Source: Phytohabitans kaempferiae (GTDB lineage: Bacteria > Actinomycetota > Actinomycetes > Mycobacteriales > Micromonosporaceae). Taken from it: a stretch of 64,000 nucleotides of DNA. Position 1 is the stretch's first letter, and the number at the start of each line of letters is the position of its first letter. The stretch spans positions 85,019-149,018 of the forward strand of contig NZ_JBHLUH010000064.1 in the NCBI RefSeq assembly GCF_042433955.1, read 5' to 3'. The position numbers and the translations under genes were made by a program. Of the stretch, positions 8,670 through 18,571 are shown piece by piece. The notes beneath the pieces were generated by a model. The model was not told where the DNA came from. It saw nothing but the letters and a program-made list of their open reading frames with translations, and searched no databases.

Positions 8670-9493
8670 GTGAAGCCGATTTCGTGATGACCGATCACCC
8701 GGCATGGATGCCAGATCGGGACGGTGGCGGCACGCTGCGGGTGTTGGGGTCCGTGGACGGCGGCCGTTGGCTGGTGCGTACCGGCGGACCGACGGCGTTC
8801 GTGGTTGAGCAGTTGGTGCCGGCCATGGGTAAGCCGGCGTACGACGTGTTCCGGCTGCCGCCGGACGCGCTGACGGAGTTGCCGCAACTGGCCCAGTCTC
8901 TGGCCGGTCTGGGTGCGGTGGCGCGGTTTCGGGCCGGCAACTTGTGGGAGGCGCTCGGTACGGCGGCGGTCCGGCAGATGCTCCAAGGGGCGCACGGCGC
9001 CAGGCTGTATCGCGAGTTCTGCCGCGCGTACGGCGAGCGGATACCGCTGCCAACCGGCGAGGACTACTGGCTGTTTCCTACCGCGGAGGCCGTCCTGGCC
9101 TTGAGCCGGGAACAGTTCGAGGCGGCCCGGCTGACCTCCAAACGTGGGGTGCTGCGCGACGCCGCCACCAGCTACCTGCGCCACGCTTCGGTGTGGCAGA
9201 GCCTGTCGCCGCCGCGCCTGATCGAGCACCTGCGCCGCATTCCAGGGGTCGGCCTCTGGACGGCCCACGCCGCCGCCGCGGACTGGAGCAACGACTGGGC
9301 GTTCTACCCCTCCAGCGACCCGACCCTGCGCACGTGGGCCCGCCGCGCCGCGCCGGACTACCCCTGGCCCAGCGAAGAGCGCGCCTTCACCAACTTCTGG
9401 CGCACGCTGACCCGCACCCACCTGGGACCCGCCACCGTGCTGACGCTGGCCTTCGGCAACCGCCATGGCAACCCAACAGAACCGCACCCCTAA
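8666..9493 (+). CDS. AlkA-like HhH-GPD DNA glycosylase
   Basis: The 275-aa product resembles the helix-hairpin-helix glycosylases that excise alkylated or oxidised bases. The hairpin motif is LRRIPGVGLWTA (about residues 195-206), followed by SSDPTLRTW, where the aspartate sits in the position of the catalytic aspartate of the superfamily. The N-terminal part contains ARFRAGNLWEALGTA and resembles the AlkA fold. It shares no cysteine cluster with Nth/MutY, so it is not an iron-sulfur enzyme. The start overlaps the upstream small gene. The exact lesion specificity cannot be read from sequence. Confidence 0.75.
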   Translation: MSEADFVMTDHPAWMPDRDGGGTLRVLGSVDGGRWLVRTGGPTAFVVEQLVPAMGKPAYDVFRLPPDALTELPQLAQSLAGLGAVARFRAGNLWEALGTAAVRQMLQGAHGARLYREFCRAYGERIPLPTGEDYWLFPTAEAVLALSREQFEAARLTSKRGVLRDAATSYLRHASVWQSLSPPRLIEHLRRIPGVGLWTAHAAAADWSNDWAFYPSSDPTLRTWARRAAPDYPWPSEERAFTNFWRTLTRTHLGPATVLTLAFGNRHGNPTEPHP

Positions 9494-9622
9494 GGCGTTC
9501 CGGACCGGCTGCCACCTCGCAGCCGGCGAGCCGGGCACCCAACCACCTACCGAGAACCATCCGCGGGACTGCCAACCGCGGCAGCAAGCAGCGGCTCAAG
9601 AAAAGGGGAGGCGAGACTCGGC

Positions 9623-10522
9623 GTGGCAGGGCAGACGCGATCGGCACAACCAACCCGAGCCGATGCCGGCCTGATCCGGCGACGGCTGGCAACCGGGCTG
9701 CGACAGGCACGCGAGGCCACCGGCCTGACACACCAACAGGTGGCCACCGAACTGGGCTGGGCACTGACCACCATCATCCGGATCGAAGGCGGCACCGTCC
9801 GGGTCGCCGACCCCACCCTCATCGCCCTCGGCGGACTGTATGGCAGCGACCCGGCCACCGTCGCCGGGTGGCAGCAGATGGCCAAGGGCTCGCGGTGGCA
9901 GCCGTTTCGCGGATACCGGGACGTCATCCCGCTCACCTACCGGGCCTATCTGGGTTTGGAGGCCGCCGCCACCCGGATCATTCAATGGGCGCCGCTGCAC
10001 CTGCCGGAACTGGTGCAGTCCGCCCGCTACGCCCACGCCATCGCCGAACTCTCCACCCCCCTGCCGGCGGGCGGTGACGTTGCCGACCGCCGGGCCGCGC
10101 TGACCGCCGCCCGGCAGACCGGACTGCTCGAACAGCCCGACCCGCCACACCTGACCGTGCTGCTGGACGAAGGCGTCATCGAGCGGCTGGCCCGCGGCCC
10201 GGACATCATGCTGGACCAACTGCTCGACCTGCGCCGGTACGTGGACCACCCGCACATCACCATCCAGGTCGCCGGCCACGCGGCCGGCTTCCACCGCGGC
10301 CTGCTATCCGCGTTCACCATCCTGGAGTTCGACACCGACCCGGCCCTGATCTTCACGCACCCGGAACCGTTCACCGCCGCCGAGGTCACCGACGAGGCCA
10401 CCGGCTACCAGCAGACGGTGGCGAGCCTCGCCGCGGCGGCGACCCACCCCAAACAGCTCGACGAGGTGATCGACGCCTGCCTCGGGTTAAACCCGTTCCA
10501 CTTCGACGGTGTCGGCTCATGA
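9623..10522 (+). CDS. XRE-family regulator with DUF5753-like domain
   Basis: The 299-aa protein has an N-terminal helix-turn-helix of the XRE type (LRQAREATGLTHQQVATELG, then IIRIEGG; about residues 27-60) and a long C-terminal half of the DUF5753 kind, with YRAYLGLEAAATRI and VAGHAAGFHRGLL. Such proteins are abundant in actinomycetes and often pair with short DUF397 proteins or methyltransferases to control development or secondary metabolism. The GTG start at 9623 follows GGGGAGG by 11 bases. A related protein lies at 22301. Target genes are unknown. Confidence 0.85.
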   Translation: MAGQTRSAQPTRADAGLIRRRLATGLRQAREATGLTHQQVATELGWALTTIIRIEGGTVRVADPTLIALGGLYGSDPATVAGWQQMAKGSRWQPFRGYRDVIPLTYRAYLGLEAAATRIIQWAPLHLPELVQSARYAHAIAELSTPLPAGGDVADRRAALTAARQTGLLEQPDPPHLTVLLDEGVIERLARGPDIMLDQLLDLRRYVDHPHITIQVAGHAAGFHRGLLSAFTILEFDTDPALIFTHPEPFTAAEVTDEATGYQQTVASLAAAATHPKQLDEVIDACLGLNPFHFDGVGS

Positions 10523-10684
10523 CCGCAACCCTGCGCAGGCCCACCCGCGACACCCGCGACGGGACCCGAGCAGGCGGGCCACCGGTCCCATCGCGCTACC
10601 CGGGTCCGGGACGCCTGGCTCGGCCCAGCACGACCCGCTGCAAGGCGGCTAAGTACAGAACCTGGGCTCCAGGGGATTGCGGTT

Positions 10685-10897
10685 GTGCCTGACCTGCCGG
10701 ATTTCAGCGCCATGACCACGGAGCAAGTCGGTGACTGGTTCCTGCGCACCGATACCACCGCGTTGCTCGCCCAAGCCGACCATCCCACTGAGCCGATGGT
10801 GCACGTCAATGTCGAGGAGAAGCCCATCCGTGTCCCGAAGCGCCCGAGTCCATCCGCGACCACAGACCACCGTAAGCAGGTCCCGCTTGCGCAGTGA
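10685..10897 (+). CDS. Small hypothetical protein following the XRE regulator
   Basis: The 70-aa ORF starts at GTG 10685 with AGGGGA nine bases upstream. Its sequence (DLPDFSAMTTEQVGDWFLR) is acidic and helical, followed by a basic end. It is not a typical DUF397 protein, although its place behind an XRE/DUF5753 gene is where one is often found. No function is proposed. Confidence 0.45.
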   Translation: MPDLPDFSAMTTEQVGDWFLRTDTTALLAQADHPTEPMVHVNVEEKPIRVPKRPSPSATTDHRKQVPLAQ

Positions 10898-11395
10898 CGG
10901 CCGCCCCGCGCACGGCTGTCCTGTTCGGACACCGGCAGCGAATAGGGGCCGGTCAATGATCGCTCAACCGGCTGGGCTGCGGGGCAGTGCCACGGTGACG
11001 TTCCCGCCAGCCCTAGCGATCGCTGGACAGAGTGTGGGCGTACCGCAGATGCCGCCGCCAGAGCAGGCTGGCGTGTCCGGCGTCGGCGCCGCTACTGCGG
11101 TTGGGTTCGCCGGTACAGCATGGCAAACGGCCGGGATGCGCAAAGTCCACATTCGACGTGACCCGGCCAGATGGCTGATGGCGGACTGGGTGAATGTGCG
11201 GGCAACGGCGTACCGCCGGATCAGGAGCCTGAACGGGGCGCGGGTGGCGGCCATGGTCAGCGGCTGCGCCCGCAACGGCGGCGCCGGACGACAGAGCAGA
11301 CGGGGCGCTATGCACGGGGTGGGGCTGGGGTGCGACGAGCGCTGCGCAGGCTACGGACGCGGTGACCGAGCGGGGGACTGTGAGGAGGGACTTAC
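10898..11395. other. Intergenic stretch without a convincing gene
   Basis: Several overlapping open frames cross this 500-base stretch, but none shows a domain, a good ribosome binding site or a consistent composition. The only clear signal is GGAGGG just before 11396, which is the ribosome binding site of the helicase gene. Confidence 0.5.
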
Positions 11396-13834
11396 ATGCA
11401 CCACGCGAGCAGCGGCCGTATTGGCGGCACTGGCGAGGGTGCGGTGGTGCTTCGCGCCCATCAGCACCGTGCGGTAGACGCGATCCTCGCCGGCGTACGT
11501 GACGGCGAGCGCTGCTGCTTGGTGTCGGCGTGCGGAACAGGCAAGACGCTCACCTCTGCTGACGTGTCTCGGCAGGTCGCGCCCGCTGACGGCGTGTTGT
11601 GTCTGGTGCCGACGGTCGAGTTGCTGGCGCAGACCGTGCGGGAGTGGGCCGGATACCTGGGCCGGTCAGCCGGCCGCGTGATCGCCGTCTGCAACGAGTA
11701 CGAGGTGCGGCATGCCGGTTGGGGTGCGGCGGCAGCGCTGACCGGCCTTGACGTGCTGGTAACGACGAACCCTGGCCGGCTGGCCGCCGAGCTGGTCGGC
11801 CGGGTCACCGTGGTGTCCACCTACGCGAGCCTGCCCGTCATCCAGGCTGCCCACGCTACGCACGGCGCGCCGGCCTGGCGGCTGGTGGTCATCGACGAGG
11901 CGCACCGCACGGCCGGCCGGGAAGGCAAGGCGTGGGCCGCGGTGCACCACGACTATGCCGTCCCGGCGGCCAAACGGCTGTACATGACTGCCACCCCGCG
12001 GATCGTGACGGGCAAGGGCCCGACGATCAGCATGGACGACGAGAAGATCTTCGGGCCGGTGGCGCACCGGCTCACCTTCGCCGAGGCGATCGAGTTGCGG
12101 CTGCTGGCCGACTACCGGCTCGTCGTCGGGGTCGTGACCGACGCGGAACTGGCCGCCCTCACCGACCGCACCGTGTTCACCGTGGACGGCCGGTCGGTGC
12201 CGGCCCGGATGCTGGCCGCCCAGATCGCGCTCGGTCGAGCAATCGGCGAGTACGGGCTGCGCCGAGTGATCAGCTACCACAACCGGGTCGCCGCGGCCAC
12301 CCGCTTCGCGATCACCCTGCCGGCTGCGCTGTCCCTGCTACCGCAGGCAGAACGCGGCGGGCGAGCAGTGGCGGCCTGGTCGGTCAGCGGCCGCTCCACC
12401 CCACAACACCGCAGACTCGTCCTAGACAACCTGCGCGACCCCGGCGACCGCACCGTCCTGGCGGCCAACGCGAAAGTCTTCGGCGAAGGCATCGACGTAC
12501 CCGCGCTGGACGGGGTGATGTTCGTCGACCCCCGCATGTCCACGGTAGACGCCGTGCAGGGAGTGGGGCGGGGACTTCGTATCGGCGACGACCCGGACAA
12601 GGTAGCGACCATCCTCGTGCCCGTACTGACCACCGAGGACGACCTCGCGGCCGAACGCTTCGACGCCGGTTGGGAGGCGGTCTGGCAACTGGTACGCGCG
12701 CTGCGCGCGCACGACGAGCGAATCGACACCCGACTCGAACGCGTCATGACTGTCAGCCGCAGCAAGGCCGCAGCGGCGGCGAGCCGCGAGCTGCCCTGGC
12801 TCGCGGTCACCGGCGCCCCAGTGCCGGCGAACTTCGCAGACCGGGTCCAACTCAAAGCGGCACGGATCCTCGACGGCGGGGCCTGGCAGGAAAGCTACGA
12901 GGCGGCCGCCGCGTTCTACGCCGAACACGGACACCTGCAGCCACCTGATCACGTCCAGCATCGCACCCCGTCCGGATACCCGTTGGGCAAATGGCTCAAC
13001 GAACAGCGCAACCGGTACCGGCAGGGCCTGCTCACACCCGAACGGGTCGCCCTGCTGGAGCAGATCGCGATGGTCTGGGATCCGGAGGACGCCGCCTGGC
13101 AGACCCACTTCAACGACCTGCGTGCCTGGCGCACCGAACACGGCGACGCCACCCCGCCGCCACCGCTGCGCAACTGGCTGACCCGACAACGAGTCGCATA
13201 CCAGAGCGGGCGGCTGACACCCGAGCGAACCACGGCGCTGCAATCGCTCGGCGTCGACCTGACACCGAAGGAAACCGGCTGGAAACTCGGCCTGGACCAC
13301 GCCCGCCAGTACCGCGCCAAACACGGCGACCTGCACGTTCCCGGCGGATGGCAGGCACCCGACGGCTACAAACTCGGTCCCTGGATCGCCCGGCAACGTG
13401 ACCTGCACCGGTCCGGCCGACTCGCCGCCGAACGGGTCGCCGCCCTGGACGCACTCGGCATGATCTGGGACGCCAACGAACACCGCTGGCAGGAGGGCCT
13501 GACCCACGCCCGCGCCTACCACGCCACCCATGGGGACCTGCACGTACTCAAAACCTACGTCGCGCCCGGCGGTTTCCGGCTCGGCACCTGGGTCGACTTC
13601 CACCGCCAACGACACGCCGCCGGCCGCCTCTCGGCCGACCGCACCCAAACCCTGGAAAGGCTCGGCGTCAACTGGTACCGAAACGCCGCCCGCACCGAAC
13701 CATCGACACCGCCGACAACACCTTCAACAGCGCCGGTCGCACCCGTAGTGCATTTTACCGAACCACCCAAACCGCCGGAACCTTGGACAGCGCCGGCCAC
13801 ACCAGCAGTGCTCTTCCTGCCCCCAACAACATGA
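11396..13834 (+). CDS. Superfamily 2 helicase with four helicase-associated repeats
   Basis: The 812-aa protein is a DEAH-type helicase. Motif I is SACGTGKT (residues 44-51), motif II VIDEAHR (about 165-171) and motif III TAT (198-200). The C-terminal motor half contains KVFGEGIDVPALDG and VQGVGRGLR, the latter matching motif VI. After about residue 490 come four helicase-associated (HA) repeats of ~65 residues, each with a W...G.L...R...L..LG pattern, ending near 745. A proline/threonine-rich tail follows. GGAGGG precedes the start. Proteins of this build are common in actinomycetes; roles in DNA repair, restriction or defence have been considered, but the function is not settled. Confidence 0.85.
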   Translation: MHHASSGRIGGTGEGAVVLRAHQHRAVDAILAGVRDGERCCLVSACGTGKTLTSADVSRQVAPADGVLCLVPTVELLAQTVREWAGYLGRSAGRVIAVCNEYEVRHAGWGAAAALTGLDVLVTTNPGRLAAELVGRVTVVSTYASLPVIQAAHATHGAPAWRLVVIDEAHRTAGREGKAWAAVHHDYAVPAAKRLYMTATPRIVTGKGPTISMDDEKIFGPVAHRLTFAEAIELRLLADYRLVVGVVTDAELAALTDRTVFTVDGRSVPARMLAAQIALGRAIGEYGLRRVISYHNRVAAATRFAITLPAALSLLPQAERGGRAVAAWSVSGRSTPQHRRLVLDNLRDPGDRTVLAANAKVFGEGIDVPALDGVMFVDPRMSTVDAVQGVGRGLRIGDDPDKVATILVPVLTTEDDLAAERFDAGWEAVWQLVRALRAHDERIDTRLERVMTVSRSKAAAAASRELPWLAVTGAPVPANFADRVQLKAARILDGGAWQESYEAAAAFYAEHGHLQPPDHVQHRTPSGYPLGKWLNEQRNRYRQGLLTPERVALLEQIAMVWDPEDAAWQTHFNDLRAWRTEHGDATPPPPLRNWLTRQRVAYQSGRLTPERTTALQSLGVDLTPKETGWKLGLDHARQYRAKHGDLHVPGGWQAPDGYKLGPWIARQRDLHRSGRLAAERVAALDALGMIWDANEHRWQEGLTHARAYHATHGDLHVLKTYVAPGGFRLGTWVDFHRQRHAAGRLSADRTQTLERLGVNWYRNAARTEPSTPPTTPSTAPVAPVVHFTEPPKPPEPWTAPATPAVLFLPPTT

Positions 13835-13936
13835 CCGCCGTCTCAAGTCGAGCCCAGGAACGCAGCGATCCAAGCGTGAACAATGTGGACACTCGCGGGC
13901 CCCTCGGCCAACCCCCTTCGACCCTTTGGAGAACCG

Positions 13937-14441
13937 TTGACGCAGACGAACATCAGCAGTCCTATCCACAGTGGTCGCCACTTGACCGCATCCGCCGCGG
14001 TGTTCGATCCCGCCCGCGAAATGGTGTTGCTCGCCATCCACAACGTCACCAAATACTGGCAGTTCCCCGGCGGGCACCTGGAGGACCAGGAGTCCGCCGC
14101 GGAGGCCGCGATCCGCGAGGTACACGAGGAGACCGGGGTCCACGCCACACTCTGGACCAGCAGCCGGATCGAGGTGCCCGGCGGGCGCTGGCAGCCCTCG
14201 CCCATCCTGACCGTCGAGTACCCCGCGCCGGCCAACCCCCGATGGAACGAGCCAGAACATGTTCACGTCGACCTGCTGTACATGGGCACCGCCGACAGCC
14301 TCGCCCACCACCGCCCAGCCCGATGAGATCGACGCGGTGAAATGGCAGCCGCTCGACGCGTTGGACCAGCCGCAGGTGCGATCTGACGTACCCGTCATCG
14401 TGGCGAGGGCCTGGCAGCTATTGCAGCGGGGCCACCTTTAG
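13937..14441 (+). pseudogene. Nudix hydrolase, frameshifted near the 3' end
   Basis: A TTG start at 13937 with GGAG just upstream gives a Nudix protein. The diagnostic Nudix box is complete: GHLEDQES, then AAIREVHEETGV, matching G(x5)E(x7)RExxEExG. The frame stops at 14326 after HHRPAR, but a +1 shift at about 14300-14315 recovers the conserved end DEIDAVKWQPLDALDQP and a closing helix up to 14441. The enzyme would hydrolyse a nucleoside-diphosphate-linked compound. As written, the last ~40 residues are lost, so the gene is either inactive or affected by a sequencing error. Confidence 0.75.
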
Positions 14442-14569
14442 GCAGTGGCAACAACCGCCCTGTGGTCCACGCACCCCGCATGCCCGACCGGGGGCCAGGC
14501 GCGACGGCTTGCGTCCGCGCACCCCCGATCCGCTAATACGTTTGAGTGGAAGGATGCCTTCTTTTCGTC

Positions 14570-14785
14570 ATGGCTGCCGTCGTCAACAATCTGCGTCCGA
14601 ATCTGCGGCTGCGTCGGCGTTACTTGCAGACGCCGGTGCGGATGTACCGCAACGAACCCGGTCGCCGGGTCTGGCTCGTCGGGCTCGTACACCACGGCGA
14701 ACGCCGCTACTTCCACGCCATCAAAGACCTAGTGCTGGCCCTACAGGGACAGGGCGCGGCGGTCCACTACGAGGAACGGTCGTGA
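14570..14785 (+). CDS. TraB/GumN-like protein, N-terminal half
   Basis: The 71-aa ORF begins at ATG 14570 and contains VWLVGLVHHGERRYF, which matches the GxxHxG element at the start of TraB/GumN-family domains. It ends in a helix (IKDLVLALQGQGAAVHYEE). Its stop overlaps the GTG of the next ORF (GTGA at 14782), which carries the other half of the domain. Together the two ORFs look like one TraB-like protein, either split by a frameshift or truly made as two coupled chains. Confidence 0.55.
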   Translation: MAAVVNNLRPNLRLRRRYLQTPVRMYRNEPGRRVWLVGLVHHGERRYFHAIKDLVLALQGQGAAVHYEERS

Positions 14786-15507
14786 CCGATCAGCAGCTCG
14801 CTGCGCCGGACATCACCGAGGCCGAGCGGGAAGCGGTCCGGCGGTTCGCGCCCACGGTCACGCAGCTGGACCTGTTCGCGCCGTGGGGCTGGGTGGAGCA
14901 GTTGGACGGGTTCGGTGGCGGTGCACCAGCCGCCGGCGTGCCGCGGTCCTGGCCGGACGGCTGGGAGCGGCACGACCTGAACGAGATCGGGATCATGCGA
15001 CTGCAAGGCGTCGAACCGGTCGCGGAAGGACTGCCGCCGGGCCAGGAGTCGACGGCGGCGGGTAAGCCGTCGAAGCTAGCCCGCCGGCTCGCGCTGACCC
15101 AGGCTGCGGTCGAGTTCTGGGGGCAGGCCCAAGGGGTGCGGCTGCCCAAGCGGACCGACGCGGTGATCCTGGACCGCCGCAATGACGTGGCGATCGAGGC
15201 GGCAGACGCCGTACCGGGCGACGTCGTGCTGTTGTGGGGCTGTGCGCACCTGGGCGGGCTGCAAACCCGCCTTGAGGCAGGCGGATACGTCCTCGCCGAG
15301 GAAACCTGGCATACCGTCGGTCGCCTGCCCAGGCCCAGCAGCATCGCCTTCTGGATGCTGGTCGGAGCGCTGATGAACGTGCGCCGCCTGCCACAGGCGA
15401 TCAAGCAGGCCAAGGCGGCCTGGCAGAACCAGGCGGACCGACCGGTCGCTGATCCCGTCACCGCGTCGACCGCTGCGACGCTTGGTGACGGCGAGAGCAC
15501 GACATGA
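14782..15507 (+). CDS. TraB/GumN-like protein, C-terminal half
   Basis: The 241-aa ORF starts at GTG 14782, overlapping the stop of the N-terminal half. Its key segment is RRNDVAIEAA followed by GDVVLLWGCAHLGGLQTRL, matching the RN...GxxHxxG end of TraB/GumN domains, which are proposed metalloproteases. The rest includes a helix-rich middle part (LALTQAAVEFWGQAQG) and a predicted amphipathic C-terminal segment (SIAFWMLVGALMNVRR). Frame and spacing fit translational coupling. The assignment rests on the two short motif regions. Confidence 0.5.
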   Translation: MTDQQLAAPDITEAEREAVRRFAPTVTQLDLFAPWGWVEQLDGFGGGAPAAGVPRSWPDGWERHDLNEIGIMRLQGVEPVAEGLPPGQESTAAGKPSKLARRLALTQAAVEFWGQAQGVRLPKRTDAVILDRRNDVAIEAADAVPGDVVLLWGCAHLGGLQTRLEAGGYVLAEETWHTVGRLPRPSSIAFWMLVGALMNVRRLPQAIKQAKAAWQNQADRPVADPVTASTAATLGDGESTT

Positions 15508-15555
15508 ACCACACCCCACGCCCGGCGCCGGCGCATGCGGTGGTGGAGGGTCGGC

Positions 15556-17811
15556 ATGTTCGATGACCCGCTGCTGGCGGCGGTCGCCAGCGCGGTGGCC
15601 GGCCGGGCGGTCGACGGGATGGCCGAAGGCGGCAAAGCCCTGGTACGGCGGCTGCGCGGCCGGGCCGCCGCGGACCCCGCAGTCGCCGCCGCCCTCGACC
15701 ACCACGACCTGGACGGGCAGGCCCTGATCGCGGTCCGCGCGTTCCTACGCGCGGCGGCGCTGGCCGACCCGGATGTCGCCGCCCAGCTGACTCAGCTGGG
15801 GCGGCTGCTGCCGCCGCCACGGCAGTTGCCTCCACCGGCCGCCTGGTGGGTGAACCGCGCCGATGACCTGACCCGGCTACGGCGGCTGTGTGGCGAGGTG
15901 GGACGCCGGCGGGTCGTGGTGCTGCTGGTGGGGGCAGCCGGGGTGGGCAAAACCGCCCTCGCTGTCCAGGCCGCCGCGGCCGATGACCGGGGGCAGGACG
16001 GCCACCTTTACATCGACCTGCGCGGCACAGGTGGCGGTGGCCCGCTGCCGGCGTCGGTGGCGTTGGCGAGGTTGCTGCGTTCGGTCGGGGTTCCGGAGCC
16101 ACGCCTGCCGCATGACGTGGATGAGCTGGTGACGTTGTGGCGGTCGGTCACCGCAGCTCGCCGGCTGGTCGTGCTGCTGGATAACGCACACTCGGCGCAG
16201 CAGGTGCAACCGCTGCTGCCGGCCAACCCGCACTGCCTGGTGTACGTGACCGCCCGCACCGCCCTGCCAGCGCTGGTCGCCGCAGGCGCCCACCTGCTGC
16301 CCGTCGGACCGCTGGACGACGCCGCCGCCACCACCCTGCTGGGCCACGTCGCCGGCCCGCAGCGGCTGACCGGCGACCCGGCCGCCGCCGCACGCCTAGT
16401 CGGCGCCTGCCGCGGGGTGCCGCTCGCGGTAGCCGTCGCCGGTGCCCACCTGGCCGCCGACCCGGGCCAGACCGCGCGGCGCCTGGCCGACACCCTCACC
16501 GCCGCCGTTGCCACCACCGATGGAGATACCGCCATGACCGCCACGTTCGCCGCCGCCTACGACCGTCTGCCCGAGCCGGCCCAGCGCCTGCTCACGATCA
16601 TGACCGCCCACCCCGGGCCGGACTTCACCCCACCCGCCGCCGCGGCCGGCACCGACCTGCCACCCGCGGACACTCGCGCGGCCCTGGCCGCGCTGGTCCA
16701 CACCCAACTGCTTACCGTGGACGCCGACGGCCGGTACTGGTACCCCGACCCGGTCGCGGCGTACGCCCGCGCGCATGGCCCCGGCGAACCGGAGCGGCAG
16801 CAGGCCACGCGCCGGATCGTCCAGTGGTACCTGGCCGGGACCCTAGCCGCCGCTGGCCAGCTGACCGGCTACCAGCGATACCTGGCCGACTTCCACCCCC
16901 AGCAAGGGCTAGCCGTGCCACCCGACTTCGGCGGGCGCCAAGCGGCAGCCGACTGGCTTGAACTCGAGCGGGTCAACCTGGTCGACGCCGTCGCCGCAGC
17001 CGCCGCGCAGGGCTGGCATCTGCTCGCCTACGGGCTGGCCTACGCGTCGTGGCCACTGTTCCACCTGCACCGCCATCACCACGACCGGCAGGTGGTCGAC
17101 CAGATCGCGACCGACTGCGCCCGCCACCTGCACCACCCGACCTACCTGGCCGCGGCCCTGACCCGCCAAGCCTGGGGCTGCAATGACCGCGGCGACCACA
17201 ACCAGGCCACAGAACTGTTCACCCAGGCTCAGCAGACGGCCGACCAGGCCGGTGACATCTACGAGCGGGCGGGGGCACTTGCCGGGTACGGCACCGCCGC
17301 AATCGCTCTCGGCCGGCACGAACAAGCGATCGCCGCCAGCCGCGCGGCGCTGGCCGACTACCACCAACTCGGCGCCCCACGGCGGGCCGCGCTGGCGACC
17401 GTGACCCTCGGCCGGGCATACATTGCTGCCGGCGATCTCGAAACCGGCACCGGACTGCTCGCCCACGCGGTCGAACTGTTCGCCGCCCTGCCCACCCCCG
17501 ACCCGCTCAACCACGCCCACGCCCGAATCCTCTGGGGCCGCGCGCTAACCAAAGCCGCAGACACTCACACCGCCGCCGTGGAGCTGACCGCCGGATTAAC
17601 CGCGACACGGGCACTGGTCTGGCCACGCGGACAGGCCCTGGCCCTGCTCGGGCTCGGCGAACTCGCCCGACACGGCAACCGGCAGCAGGAAGCCATCGAC
17701 TACCTGCACCAAGCCGAGGCCCTGTTCAACGAAGCCGGCGACACCGAAGTCACCGAGGTACGGCAACTCCTGCAAGCCATCGCCACCGAGCGCGCCCAGG
17801 ACCAACAATGA
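15556..17811 (+). CDS. STAND-type ATPase with C-terminal TPR-like repeats
   Basis: The ATG at 15556 is chosen for GGAGGG seven bases upstream; the 751-aa product follows. After an N-terminal helical region (about residues 1-95) comes an NB-ARC-like ATPase. It has Walker A GAAGVGKTAL (about 126-135), Walker B RLVVLLDNA (about 203-211) and a GxP motif in CRGVPLAVAVAG. The last ~270 residues form repeated helical hairpins of the TPR type (for example ALTRQAWGCNDRGDHNQATE). STAND proteins act as ligand-triggered switches in actinomycete regulation and in phage defence. The N-terminus lacks a recognisable DNA-binding or nuclease domain, so which role applies is open. Confidence 0.8.
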   Translation: MFDDPLLAAVASAVAGRAVDGMAEGGKALVRRLRGRAAADPAVAAALDHHDLDGQALIAVRAFLRAAALADPDVAAQLTQLGRLLPPPRQLPPPAAWWVNRADDLTRLRRLCGEVGRRRVVVLLVGAAGVGKTALAVQAAAADDRGQDGHLYIDLRGTGGGGPLPASVALARLLRSVGVPEPRLPHDVDELVTLWRSVTAARRLVVLLDNAHSAQQVQPLLPANPHCLVYVTARTALPALVAAGAHLLPVGPLDDAAATTLLGHVAGPQRLTGDPAAAARLVGACRGVPLAVAVAGAHLAADPGQTARRLADTLTAAVATTDGDTAMTATFAAAYDRLPEPAQRLLTIMTAHPGPDFTPPAAAAGTDLPPADTRAALAALVHTQLLTVDADGRYWYPDPVAAYARAHGPGEPERQQATRRIVQWYLAGTLAAAGQLTGYQRYLADFHPQQGLAVPPDFGGRQAAADWLELERVNLVDAVAAAAAQGWHLLAYGLAYASWPLFHLHRHHHDRQVVDQIATDCARHLHHPTYLAAALTRQAWGCNDRGDHNQATELFTQAQQTADQAGDIYERAGALAGYGTAAIALGRHEQAIAASRAALADYHQLGAPRRAALATVTLGRAYIAAGDLETGTGLLAHAVELFAALPTPDPLNHAHARILWGRALTKAADTHTAAVELTAGLTATRALVWPRGQALALLGLGELARHGNRQQEAIDYLHQAEALFNEAGDTEVTEVRQLLQAIATERAQDQQ

Positions 17812-17932
17812 CGATGTCAAGCCAGGACATCGCGTGGTGCGGCGTGCAGGGATCGGCGACTCGCAGTGGCCGCCTACCAGCCAGACCTGCCTCGGCAGTG
17901 CCTACGCGCGAGTGAACGAAGAAGTCATCCAC

Positions 17933-18385
17933 TCACGTTTGTCTGCGGCCAGACTCCCAGGGTGGCGGGTACCCAACCGCGTAGTCGCGCGCGCGGGGAA
18001 GCGGGTCCCGCCAATACTGATTGGGCATGCGGGAGTTGTGCTCCGCGCAAAAGGCGGCGAGATCAGACGCGATCGTCACGCGCTCGAGCGGGCGGCCCTC
18101 GAAGTCCTGGTTGACCTTGAACAGCTGGGGCTCGGGATTCCAACCTGAGTGGTCGAACGCCCAGCCGTTCCAGGTTGCATAGACGTGGAAGACTTGCTGT
18201 TCTGCGGCCAAGCGCAGCCCGGTGATCCCGATCGGCCTTTCAGGGTGTAACTCCCGACAAACCCAGGCCAGGATGTGACACGCTCCAGCCGCGAAGAATG
18301 CCTGGTCCGGGCGCATCCATGAGACTCGCTGATCGGCTCGTTCGAGCGGTGTCCGACGATAGTTCCCTGCCGCTGTCGCCGCCAC
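17933..18385 (-). CDS. Hypothetical protein
   Basis: The 150-aa product is mixed alpha/beta with a conserved-looking central part (FFAAGACHILAWVCRE, then VFHVYATWNGWAFDHSGW) and an aromatic-rich end (PNQYWRDPL). The composition is more even than in shadow frames and no competing frame is better, which supports a real gene. It may be a small intracellular enzyme or an effector-like protein; no family is recognised. It lies on the strand opposite to the STAND gene. Confidence 0.6.
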   Translation of the reverse strand: MAATAAGNYRRTPLERADQRVSWMRPDQAFFAAGACHILAWVCRELHPERPIGITGLRLAAEQQVFHVYATWNGWAFDHSGWNPEPQLFKVNQDFEGRPLERVTIASDLAAFCAEHNSRMPNQYWRDPLPRARDYAVGYPPPWESGRRQT

Positions 18386-18571
18386 GACCCGATGCTAACG
18401 AACAGTTGCTGCCCTCTATCGCTCCGTCGATCTCGAACATCCTGATGGCAGTTGCGCCAGTGGCTGAGGACCGATCCGCCTCAATCCGGCGTACAAACCT
18501 CGATGACACAAACCGTCACCGGGACAAGGTTCGCTGGCGTGAGGGACACATCGATGGCAAGGGCCACACGT

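Noticed and set aside
7358..9538. A 726-codon open frame on the minus strand
   Set aside because: It runs antisense to the protease and glycosylase genes, which have clear domains and ribosome binding sites. Its translation is arginine/glycine-rich and has no recognisable motif.
10731..11477. A 248-codon plus-strand frame
   Set aside because: It overlaps the helicase start, has no domain, and its composition does not look like that of a coding frame.
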